Made by a program: the position numbers and the translations under genes
DNA from: Desulfococcus sp.
GTDB taxonomy: Bacteria > Desulfobacterota > Desulfobacteria > Desulfobacterales > Desulfosalsimonadaceae
Length of the DNA: 6,300 nucleotides
Assembly (NCBI GenBank): GCA_024641805.1
Contig: JAHECJ010000019.1
Location: 5,716-12,015, forward strand
Reading direction: 5' to 3'
Shown here: piece after piece, positions 1 through 4,835 of the stretch
Position numbering within the stretch: the stretch's first letter is position 1
Layout: each line of letters starts with the position of its first letter
Notes under the pieces: generated by a model
The model's database searches: none
Seen by the model: the letters and a program-made list of their open reading frames with translations, nothing else
What the model was told of the DNA's origin: nothing

Positions 1-1
1 C

Positions 2-901
2 TGGCAGGGTTTTGAATCCCCCGGAGATCTGCCAAGGTCCTACAACCCGGAATGCGGTTACCTGGTGACAACGAATCAGAACCTGAATGAATACGGAAAA
101 GTCGATCCAATCAATGTCGGCATGGGGACTTACCGTTCTGATCGGATCGGTGAGCTGCTTGCAAAAAACAATGCCATTGACCGGGAGTATATGTACAAAC
201 TGCACTATGATGTCTTTTCAAGACAGGCGGAAGCTTTTATGGCAATTCTCGCTCCTCTGCTTCCGAATTCAACTCAGGCCGCCATACTTAAAAGCTGGAA
301 CTTTGAATATGGCACGGATTCCGAAGGTGCGTTTCTTTTCGACCGCTTTTACAAACAACTGTACCGGGACGTTTTCGGCGATCACGGTTTCGGAACGGAT
401 GCCGTGGATTATATTGATCAGCACACCGGCATGTTTAATGATTTTTACGTCAATTTTGACCGGATACTGCTGACGGAAAAATCCGCATGGTTCGGCGGCC
501 GGACCCGCGCGGACATTTACCTTCGGGCGGCGGAAAAAGCCTTGAAAATCGTGCCGGAAAAATGGGGCAACCGTAGGAGAGTGATATTGAAAAATATCAT
601 TTTTGACGGCAAACTTCCAAAATTTCTCGGGTTTGACCGGGGGCCGATCACTATCATCGGCAGCCTTGCCACCCCCCACCAGGGCCAGATTTTTGAAAGC
701 GCCGGTCGGCTAACCACCTTTGCCCCATCCTTCAGGATGGTGTCCGACATGGCCACCGACGAAATTTATACCAACCTGGCCGGCGGACCGTCCGACCGGC
801 GGTTTTCCAAATGGTACTGCTCGGATCTCGAAAACTGGGTTACCGGAAAATATAAAAAAATTGACGCCACACCGGATCAGCCAAAATTGCCGTTTGAATA
901 A
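2..901 (+). CDS. Penicillin acylase family hydrolase, C-terminal part (5' end outside window)
   Basis: The frame is open from the first base, so 299 C-terminal residues are visible and the true start lies to the left; the GTG at 65 is an internal valine. Penicillin acylases are secreted, self-processing Ntn-hydrolases that cleave amide bonds (beta-lactam side chains, acyl-homoserine lactones, other N-acyl compounds). Family landmarks present are a LPRSYNPECGYLVTTN segment (fragment residues 10-25, matching the family NPxxGyxvTxN element), then YRSDRIGELL, and near the end the GGPSDRRFSKWYCSDLENWVTGKYK block, which matches the conserved GGxSgxxxSphYxDqlxxWxxGxY ending. The nucleophilic Ser/Cys at the start of the beta subunit and any signal peptide are outside the window, so activity and export cannot be judged. 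The usual GQSG is GPSD here, and the family's normal SPHY is SKWY, which suggests a diverged member. The substrate is unknown. No terminator separates it from the next gene, so cotranscription is possible. Confidence 0.88.
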   Translation, partial: WQGFESPGDLPRSYNPECGYLVTTNQNLNEYGKVDPINVGMGTYRSDRIGELLAKNNAIDREYMYKLHYDVFSRQAEAFMAILAPLLPNSTQAAILKSWNFEYGTDSEGAFLFDRFYKQLYRDVFGDHGFGTDAVDYIDQHTGMFNDFYVNFDRILLTEKSAWFGGRTRADIYLRAAEKALKIVPEKWGNRRRVILKNIIFDGKLPKFLGFDRGPITIIGSLATPHQGQIFESAGRLTTFAPSFRMVSDMATDEIYTNLAGGPSDRRFSKWYCSDLENWVTGKYKKIDATPDQPKLPFE

Positions 902-991
902 AACAGCAACGGGAGAGATCCTTGATACTCGAAATTTCATGGACTAAATTGTGCGCTTTATCAAGAATGAGGATCAAATCTGATTAGCAAT

Positions 992-1222
992 ATGACCGAA
1001 CTGAATGAAGAATTGAGATCATCCCGTCGCGAACGCCGCCGCCGGACTAAAGACCGGACCTGTCACTGCTGCCGTCGGATTGCTTCCTTTTCATGGACTT
1101 GCCGGTGCGGTTTTGCCATTTGTCAGGTGTGCATGGATGAAAATGCATGGGGGATGTCCTGCAACGGAATTACCTGGGACTGCCCGGACTGCGGGGCACA
1201 AAATGGATTTGGGAATCAGTAG
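992..1222 (+). CDS. Small RING-like/zinc-ribbon cysteine-rich protein
   Basis: This is a 76-residue protein with an Arg-rich basic N-terminus (residues 9-22) and eleven cysteines. Eight of them fall in the order C24-x2-C27, C37-x-C39, C44-x2-C47, C64-x2-C67. That spacing fits a two-zinc cross-brace (RING/treble-clef type), with Cys where RING usually has His. The tail WDCPDCG is a typical zinc knuckle. There is no signal peptide or membrane helix, so it is probably cytoplasmic. The basic arm could bind nucleic acid or acidic protein partners, but no function is recognised. The ATG at 992 is the first in-frame ATG; the only nearby purine run (GAGGA, 969-973) lies 18 nt upstream, which is rather far, so an ATT (983) or CTG (980) start is conceivable. 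The gene follows the acylase by 90 bp and ends at the terminator starting at 1233. Coding is well supported by the cysteine pattern; function is open. Confidence 0.75.
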   Translation: MTELNEELRSSRRERRRRTKDRTCHCCRRIASFSWTCRCGFAICQVCMDENAWGMSCNGITWDCPDCGAQNGFGNQ

Positions 1223-1232
1223 ATTTTAATGC

Positions 1233-1266
1233 GAGACGATGGAATCGCCTCATTTTTAAATTTTTT
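1233..1266 (+). terminator. Rho-independent terminator after the zinc-protein gene
   Basis: GAG-A-CGAT (1233-1240) pairs with ATCG-C-CTC (1244-1251) around a GGA loop. This gives seven base pairs with one A.C mismatch, followed by TTTTT at 1253-1257 and a second run of six T at 1261-1266. It starts 10 nt after the stop codon of the gene at 992-1222. The stem is short, so it may be a modest terminator. Confidence 0.6.
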
Positions 1267-1271
1267 AATGA

Positions 1272-1308
1272 AAAAATAGGCTGAGATAAATAATCTCATG
1301 CTATTTTT
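1272..1308. repeat. AT-rich imperfect hairpin
   Basis: AAAAATAG (1272-1279) is the inverse complement of CTATTTTT (1301-1308). Inside it, TGAGAT (1282-1287) pairs with ATCTCA (1293-1298) around AAATA, with a 2x2 mismatch between the two helices. The A-run on one side and T-run on the other make it symmetric, so it could act as a weak bidirectional terminator between the convergent genes at 992-1222 and 1419-1631. It could equally be a palindrome without function. Confidence 0.5.
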
Positions 1309-1310
1309 GC

Positions 1311-1375
1311 ATAACCACAGATTTTATTGTAACCATCGCGTTTTCCTGGTTACTTTAATCTGTGGTCCGGGTTAT
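1311..1375. repeat. Palindromic intergenic element of ACCACAGATT type
   Basis: ACCACAGATT (1314-1323) is a perfect 10-bp inverse complement of AATCTGTGGT (1357-1366). Nested inside, GTAACCA (1329-1335) pairs perfectly with TGGTTAC (1347-1353), leaving an 11-nt apical loop. A further outer pairing ATAACC (1311-1316) with GGTTAT (1370-1375) competes with the base of the stem. The ACCACAGAT...ATCTGTGGT words resemble dispersed palindromic repeats found between genes in many bacteria (recalled, not searched here). I infer a small mobile or formerly mobile palindromic repeat rather than a gene. Confidence 0.6.
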
Positions 1376-1385
1376 GATTAAACGA

Positions 1386-1404
1386 ATAGAGCTTCCAGCT
1401 CTAT
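1386..1404 (-). terminator. Hairpin just after the small secreted-protein gene, possible terminator
   Basis: ATAGAGCT (1386-1393) and AGCTCTAT (1397-1404) form a perfect 8-bp stem with a 3-nt loop. On the minus strand it begins 14 nt after the stop codon at 1419 and is followed by UUCGUUUAAU, only a weak U-rich tail. Position favours a terminator for the minus-strand gene; the poor U-tract lowers confidence. Confidence 0.45.
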
Positions 1405-1418
1405 CATTAACTCATCCC

Positions 1419-1631
1419 TCACGCATTTTCGGTTTTTTCTTCGCAATAATTAGTTGCGCCTTCATCAAGTAAAATGATTGGCGGCTGTTCCTGTTTCTCG
1501 ACAACAGGCATTGTGTTCGTCTGTCCGGAAACGGTGACCGGTTCAATAATAAATTCTTGCAGTTCAGATGCACTGGCATTGAAGACCATCAAAATCGTGA
1601 TGATTATAATGATAACTTTTAATTTTTTCAT
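1419..1631 (-). CDS. Small secreted protein, function unknown
   Basis: This 70-residue protein has a textbook Sec signal peptide: basic MKKLK, a hydrophobic core rich in Ile/Val/Leu (residues 6-17), and an Ala-Ser-Ala-Ser site giving cleavage near residue 22. The mature part of about 48 residues is acidic, Pro/Glu/Thr-rich and has a single Cys near the C-terminus (residue 63). There is no lipobox. The start is well supported: GGAGG (minus strand, 1643-1639) lies 7 nt before the ATG. A strong promoter candidate lies 62 bp upstream (1693-1721), giving a leader of roughly 55 nt. The gene stands alone and converges on the zinc-protein gene. I recognise no family. The translation signals and signal peptide argue that it is real. 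It might be a small periplasmic or exported peptide, possibly joined through its lone Cys. Confidence 0.7.
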   Translation of the reverse strand: MKKLKVIIIIITILMVFNASASELQEFIIEPVTVSGQTNTMPVVEKQEQPPIILLDEGATNYCEEKTENA

Positions 1632-1692
1632 TTTCAGACCTCCATCTGTTTTATCTTTATTAATACGGGTGCTTTTGTTTTCTTTTTAGCTT

Positions 1693-1721
1693 ATTATATC
1701 TTTAAAATAAAGTATTTGCAA
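1693..1721 (-). promoter_or_regulatory. Sigma70-type promoter for the small secreted protein
   Basis: Read on the minus strand: TTGCAA (1721-1716), a 17-nt spacer, then a perfect TATAAT (1698-1693), with an AT-rich tract upstream of the -35 that could act as an UP element. Transcription would start near 1686. This is the clearest housekeeping promoter in the window by -10 and spacing. Confidence 0.7.
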
Positions 1722-1750
1722 AAAAATATCCCTTTTGGTTATTGATATCG

Positions 1751-2118
1751 CTATAACATCCCGGGCGACCTTAAATTCCGCGCAATGGTTGCTAATTCAA
1801 GGTTCCCATCATGCAATGGCCTTTGTTTTTTAAATGAAAGTGGGGTATAAAAGGACTTTAGCAGAATAGAGTACAAAAGATCAAACTCTATTGAATCGGA
1901 TTTTAACAAATTTAGCCGGAAGTATCGCTGCCGGTTCAGCATCGCCGAAACAATCGCCAGGATGACAGGTATCGACGGTGATCTGTGTATGGTTGAATCA
2001 ATCTGGAGTGTCGCGTTTTTAGTTGAAGCATACAGGAACACCAAAATCCTGATGATTTCGCTTTTTATTTTCACCATCTGTTCAGGAGTATTTTTCGAAA
2101 ATATCAGGGATTGATGGA
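1751..2118. other. Stretch without an assignable gene; open on both strands
   Basis: No recognised gene was found between the promoter at 1693-1721 and the ferritin-like gene. On the plus strand, one frame is open from 1852 to the TGA at 2112-2114, with its first ATG at 1962 (50 codons, ending in a hydrophobic stretch ILMISLFIFTICSGVFF). That ATG has no usable Shine-Dalgarno. The same frame is also open before a TAA at 1849-1851. On the minus strand a single frame runs open from 2455 down to 1751 (234 codons, Ser/Leu/His-rich). It is antisense to the ferritin-like gene and matches no family I know. The plus frame's TGA overlaps the spacing region of the ferritin-like gene, so coupling is possible if it is translated. 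It may be a decayed gene. Confidence 0.35.
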
Positions 2119-2337
2119 ATGCGGCAAGAAGAGAAGATAAATACAGCATATGATACGTTACAGGCTGCATTGAAGAGGGAACATCAGGCATATGATTTTT
2201 ATGCGAATCTTGCTGAGAACTGCCGGATCGAATCATTAATGGAGCTTTTGGAAAAACTGAGAGAAGAAGAGAATAAGCATGCTCGAATGATAGAAAAAAT
2301 GTTATCGAAAATGCTACTCGGTCATGATCCCTTATGA
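2119..2337 (+). CDS. Two-helix ferritin-like (rubrerythrin/EncFtn-type) small protein
   Basis: This 72-residue protein is predicted to be two long amphipathic helices, half of a classical four-helix ferritin-like bundle. Helix 1 carries E21 in EHQAYDFYANLAE, the rubrerythrin-like E-x2-A-x2-F-Y signature. Helix 2 carries E51-x2-H54 in REEENKHARM. These are the expected iron ligands, so a homodimer could build one di-iron site, with roles in iron oxidation or storage, or peroxide/oxygen detoxification in an anaerobe. The E-to-E distance of 30 and the ExxH motif equal those I recall for encapsulated ferritins (E32, E62, H65 in Rhodospirillum rubrum), but no encapsulin gene or C-terminal targeting peptide is seen here. 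The ATG at 2119 follows CAGGGA (2105-2110) by 8 nt, a good Shine-Dalgarno distance; an ATG at 2114 leads only to eight codons. No promoter could be assigned. A half-length remnant of a larger rubrerythrin is a less likely alternative. Confidence 0.7.
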   Translation: MRQEEKINTAYDTLQAALKREHQAYDFYANLAENCRIESLMELLEKLREEENKHARMIEKMLSKMLLGHDPL

Positions 2338-2627
2338 AAAAGAGATAATTTGCAAAAAAAGATTCGCAGCGCTTGTCTGTGAATATATTCGTATGTTTTC
2401 TCCTGCTTTTGTTCGTCGCGGTTGGGTCGCCTCTTCGGAATTGTTTTTTACGCATACCGAGCGTCCCAAAGTTAGCCTGTTCAGGGTTGCCGGCGCAGCA
2501 CCGGCGGATTTATGCGACGTGTCGTCTTTTCAGCCACGCTTTTAACGCTAGTGCACACTGCCGCGCTGGTGGATTTAAAGAAAAAATGATCCACTCCCTG
2601 TCCAGAAATCTAAGAAACTTTTAAAAT
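2338..2627. other. 290-bp gap without a convincing gene
   Basis: Two overlapping plus-strand frames (2324-2545 and 2373-2624) are open, but neither has a good start signal or a recognisable product. The second begins at GTG 2373 with a hydrophobic stretch (VNIFVCFLLLLFVAVGS) and then becomes Cys/Arg/His-rich, as expected of chance translation. GC content rises sharply around 2455-2575, where several inverted repeats cluster. Another inverted repeat, GTGGAT (2569-2574) with ATCCAC (2589-2594), lies downstream of the secreted-protein gene and has no U-tract. Confidence 0.4.
2451..2549. repeat. GC-rich patch of nested inverted repeats
   Basis: CGCATA (2451-2456) is complementary to TATGCG (2511-2516). 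Within that span GCCGG (2489-2493) pairs with CCGGC (2501-2505) around a 7-nt loop. A small hairpin GACG-TGT-CGTC (2516-2526) followed by TTTT could end transcription from the ferritin-like gene. AGCGT (2460-2464) and ACGCT (2545-2549), with AAAG (2468-2471) and CTTT (2539-2542), give a competing longer pairing that would cross the first stem. It may be a dispersed palindromic repeat or a structured RNA; I do not recognise a known class. Confidence 0.35.
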
Positions 2628-3773
2628 TTATTTGTTTTTAGATTCTGTCTTTATTTTATTTTGTCCCGGTGTGTTCGGTTCAGGATGGATATCTTTTCCC
2701 GGCTTACTGTCATGGACCGGATGGTTTTCAAAGGCCGGCGGATCCGGTTTGTCAGGTTTATTCTGAAGTCCGGGAGGGGTGCCATTATTTGCGCTCTGGC
2801 AGCCGACCGGACGCACGGAGTCAGATGCCTCTATAAATCCATCCGCAGCTTCCCCGGTCAGGGTCGCGGATTCGGTGTTGCAATCGATTCCTGTTTGTTG
2901 CGTGCGGAACTGGAAAATATAATCATCCATTCCGTCATGGTTGATGTCTTCAATCGCAAAATGCGCCGGTGATGTGCTAATACCATTGGCTCCGAATTTT
3001 ACGGTGGCCGGATCAACCATCATTGCGTCAAAAGTGTCCGTGCTTAAAAGGGCGACAGGAATCACGCCCCGGCTTCGGGGATTGATGCTGTTGGTTATAC
3101 TGCCCGGTTTGATGTCAATGCTTACCGGGATGACATTAATCACTTCCACCCAGTCCGTCAGCATGCTTTCCGGCCGGTCATTCCAGATGCCCACCGTAAG
3201 GGGGGTGTCGCAGACAAAAGAGGTTCTTGCTTTCTCAACGCCATCGACGTGGAAGGCTATTTCCGTGGGAGACCACTCAATGGTGAATGTATGAAATTCA
3301 TTCCATGTCACATCAATCGGGACTGTTAAGATTTCGGTCACGGTATCGGTATCAGATACTTCTCTGATAAGGGCGGTTACCGTACCACCGTTTTCATTTT
3401 CCAAGGTATCGAAATAAAAACCGCAGACGGGTCCGGAAAATTCAGCAGCATTGATACGGAAGCCGAATTTCTGATAATTACCGCCCAGTTGAATTCGGGC
3501 ACTGGCAAACAGCGTGTCTCCTGAAGGCTGAAAGGAGTCGAAGGAATCAATCCGTTTATGGTTCGGATCTCCCTGCATTGTCATTATACCATCTGACAGT
3601 TGAATGGATTCGCCGCCTTCAATGACATTCCATTTCGAAGAATCGAGTACGGTTCCGTCAAAATCATCATAGAGCAGCGGAGCGGCCTGAACGGCTGCCG
3701 GCGAAAACAAGGTCAGCGAAGCTATGAATACAAATGAAACAAGAAAAAGTCTCTTTAGTTTGAAAGATTTCAT
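2628..3773 (-). CDS. Secreted concanavalin-like jelly-roll protein with calcium-loop domain, under riboswitch control
   Basis: 381 residues. A Sec signal peptide (basic MKSFKLKR, hydrophobic to about 22, AVQA-A cleavage near 30-31) leads into a concanavalin A-like jelly roll at about 35-215. Landmarks are the DDFDGTVLDSSKW opening and the HTFTIEWSPTEIAFHVDG strand pair (161-178) typical of GH16/LamG folds. No ExDxxE motif of active GH16 enzymes is visible, so glycan binding is more likely than hydrolysis. Residues about 217-312 form a second domain (VSIDIKPGSITNSINPRSRGVIPVALLST...) recurrent in exported proteins, with a dockerin-like calcium loop DINHDGMDD (276-284). The last 55 residues are Pro/Lys/Asp/Asn-rich and disordered, with no anchor seen. 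The start at 3773 is chosen because GGAGG sits 5 nt before it; the ATG at 3785 immediately precedes that same GGAGG and has no Shine-Dalgarno of its own. Inferred role: extracellular matrix or adhesion component switched by a cyclic dinucleotide. Confidence 0.85.
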   Translation of the reverse strand: MKSFKLKRLFLVSFVFIASLTLFSPAAVQAAPLLYDDFDGTVLDSSKWNVIEGGESIQLSDGIMTMQGDPNHKRIDSFDSFQPSGDTLFASARIQLGGNYQKFGFRINAAEFSGPVCGFYFDTLENENGGTVTALIREVSDTDTVTEILTVPIDVTWNEFHTFTIEWSPTEIAFHVDGVEKARTSFVCDTPLTVGIWNDRPESMLTDWVEVINVIPVSIDIKPGSITNSINPRSRGVIPVALLSTDTFDAMMVDPATVKFGANGISTSPAHFAIEDINHDGMDDYIFQFRTQQTGIDCNTESATLTGEAADGFIEASDSVRPVGCQSANNGTPPGLQNKPDKPDPPAFENHPVHDSKPGKDIHPEPNTPGQNKIKTESKNK

Positions 3774-3809
3774 TTTGTCCTCCATTAAACATAGAAAAGT
3801 TTAACGAAT

Positions 3810-3845
3810 AAAAAAGCCGGGCTGCCTCCTGCAGGCAACCCGGCT
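3810..3845 (-). terminator. Intrinsic terminator forming the riboswitch expression platform
   Basis: On the minus strand AGCCGGGUUGCC (3845-3834) pairs with GGCAGCCCGGCU (3826-3815), 12 bp with one G.U pair, around a 7-nt loop. Six U follow at 3815-3810 (the first shared with the stem end). Its 5' arm is the conserved 3' strand of the aptamer, so the two folds exclude one another. It lies 36 nt upstream of the start codon at 3773. Confidence 0.92.
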
Positions 3846-3902
3846 GTCTTTCAAAGACCCGTGGCTTTCCGTCTCCTGATCACTCAGGATTTGGCTTTTT
3901 CG
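3834..3902 (-). promoter_or_regulatory. GEMM-I (c-di-GMP-I) riboswitch aptamer
   Basis: Read on the minus strand, the order is AAGCCAAA, a perfect 6-bp stem UCCUGA/UCAGGA capped by the GNRA tetraloop GUGA (3883-3880), the GACGGAAAGCC joining region (3873-3863), a CGGGUC...GACAGCCG hairpin, and GGGUUGCC (3841-3834). These match the GEMM-I consensus, including a GNRA loop able to dock on the second helix. Aligned from memory to the Vibrio Vc2 RNA, the ligand contacts are G20 (3895), A47 (3868) and C92 (3835). That is the c-di-GMP set, not the A20 typical of the cGAMP-sensing subtype. The conserved 21-46 pair is C-G instead of G-C. The 3' strand overlaps the terminator, so ligand binding should allow transcription (ON switch) of the secreted protein. 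P1 beyond the G14-C93 pair is poor. Confidence 0.88.
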
Positions 3903-3940
3903 TTTATCGTCACATCATCTTTTTTTATGAGTATGCGGCT

Positions 3941-3970
3941 ATTGTGTATTTTAAAATGTGTCATTGTCAA
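3941..3970 (-). promoter_or_regulatory. Sigma70-type promoter upstream of the riboswitch
   Basis: A consensus TTGACA (minus strand 3970-3965) is followed by an 18-nt spacer and CACAAT (3946-3941), four of six matches to TATAAT. Initiation near 3934 would leave about 30 nt before the aptamer. The -10 is weak; TACACA two bases closer to the -35 is an alternative. Confidence 0.6.
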
Positions 3971-4143
3971 GATGAATAAAATAAATATCAATATGTTGTG
4001 GTAAATTTTAGTGATGATACAACAGTTATTGCGTGCGGTAAAAAGGGGATTTAATCTTATTCAAAATTTACATTTCAAAAATTAAACATTAAGGCACCAT
4101 CGAACTGTCTTTTTGTTGATCGTTTTTCCAGATTTTTTAAAGA

Positions 4144-4818
4144 TTATGCCCACTCTAACACCCGGAAGTTGTTTCCAAAGGCTCTTTTGAATTTTTTAAG
4201 ATGATTTTTGGTCGGGTTGATGACATGCTTGTGGGTACAGATTGATAAAAGCGGGATATCGGCAGCGCTATCCGTGTAACCATATATTTTATGAGGGTTT
4301 TGGAGGATCACATCACTGATCAGAGTCACCTTTTGATGTCCGTAGCAATGCTGTTTATAAATTAAGCCGCCCATCATGGATTTTTCAATGGATCCGATAA
4401 CTGTACATTTCTGAATGCCGAGTCTTTTGGATATCTTTTTAATCGCCCAGGTAGGGGCGCCGCTGACGATATAAACGTGATGGCCCGCATCCAAATGAAA
4501 TGCCATTTTGTCCAAAGCGTCCTGATAGACTAAATCATCTGAAAGCGAGCAGTAAAAACGGAGAAAGTTTTTACGGGCTTCACTGAGTTTTTTTTTGTTG
4601 AGACCAGCCGTGGCAATCCACATAAATATGGAATGGCTGATAAACCGCAGTCGCATCGGCAGATAAAAAACAATCGCCACAGGAAAAATCAGAAAGGCGA
4701 GGATTCTGCGCAGAATACTTGAATTTAAACGATGCTTGATAAATTCATATCCCGAATCTCGTGATACAATAGTTTTGTCAAAATCAAACAGCGCAACGGT
4801 TTTATATTGATGGTTCAT
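4144..4818 (-). CDS. HAD-IB family phosphatase, PgpC-like, with membrane segment
   Basis: 224 residues with all four HAD motifs: motif I FDFDKT with nucleophile D12 and acid/base D14; motif II Ser119 in VSGAP; motif III Lys163 in GHQKV; motif IV D183 and D187 in GYTDSAADIPLL. A hydrophobic helix at about 37-57, followed by a basic stretch, sits in the cap region after motif I, as in phosphatidylglycerophosphatase C (E. coli PgpC, 211 residues). The layout of CYGHxKV then YxDSxxDxPLL also resembles PgpC. Expected reaction: hydrolysis of a phosphomonoester at the inner membrane, perhaps phosphatidylglycerophosphate to phosphatidylglycerol. HAD-IB members have varied substrates, so this is not certain. 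It starts 17 bp after the stop of the FmdE fusion gene and is probably cotranscribed. Its Shine-Dalgarno is weak (AAAGAAA region), consistent with dependence on upstream translation. The 170 bp downstream of it hold no clear terminator. Confidence 0.82.
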   Translation of the reverse strand: MNHQYKTVALFDFDKTIVSRDSGYEFIKHRLNSSILRRILAFLIFPVAIVFYLPMRLRFISHSIFMWIATAGLNKKKLSEARKNFLRFYCSLSDDLVYQDALDKMAFHLDAGHHVYIVSGAPTWAIKKISKRLGIQKCTVIGSIEKSMMGGLIYKQHCYGHQKVTLISDVILQNPHKIYGYTDSAADIPLLSICTHKHVINPTKNHLKKFKRAFGNNFRVLEWA

Positions 4819-4835
4819 GATATTTCTTTTTTAAA

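Noticed and set aside
65..67. GTG as the start of the acylase gene
   Set aside because: The same frame is open to base 2 and encodes the conserved LPRSYNPECGY segment upstream, so this codon is internal.
921..986. 21-codon TTG frame between the acylase and zinc-protein genes, preceded by GGGAGAG
   Set aside because: Too short and without recognisable sequence; the purine run alone is weak support.
1751..2455. 234-codon minus-strand open frame as a protein-coding gene
   Set aside because: It lies antisense to the ferritin-like gene, whose motif is clear, is rich in Ser/Leu/His as chance antisense frames often are, has no recognised domain and has no evident Shine-Dalgarno. The unusual openness is kept as a finding.
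2455..2510. Second GEMM-like riboswitch suggested by GGGTTGCC near 2484-2491
   Set aside because: No GNRA-capped stem, no GCAAACC or ACGCAAAGCC elements upstream; only the short shared word is present.
2460..2549. Integron attC-like site suggested by AGCGT...GTTAGCC...TTAACGCT
   Set aside because: The required RYYYAAC...GTTRRRY arrangement is not met in either orientation and there is no integrase or cassette array in the window.
2373..2624. Plus-strand frame starting at GTG with a hydrophobic, signal-like N-terminus
   Set aside because: No Shine-Dalgarno, an in-frame TAA just upstream (2346), and the rest is Cys/Arg/His-rich with no family resemblance; it overlaps the palindromic patch.
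3783..3785. ATG at 3785 as start of the secreted protein
   Set aside because: It directly precedes the GGAGG that serves the ATG at 3773 and has no Shine-Dalgarno of its own; starting at 3773 gives a normal signal peptide.
3971..4143. Terminator or small RNA downstream of the HAD phosphatase gene
   Set aside because: The stretch is AT-rich with T and A runs, but no stable stem followed by a U-tract was found on either strand.
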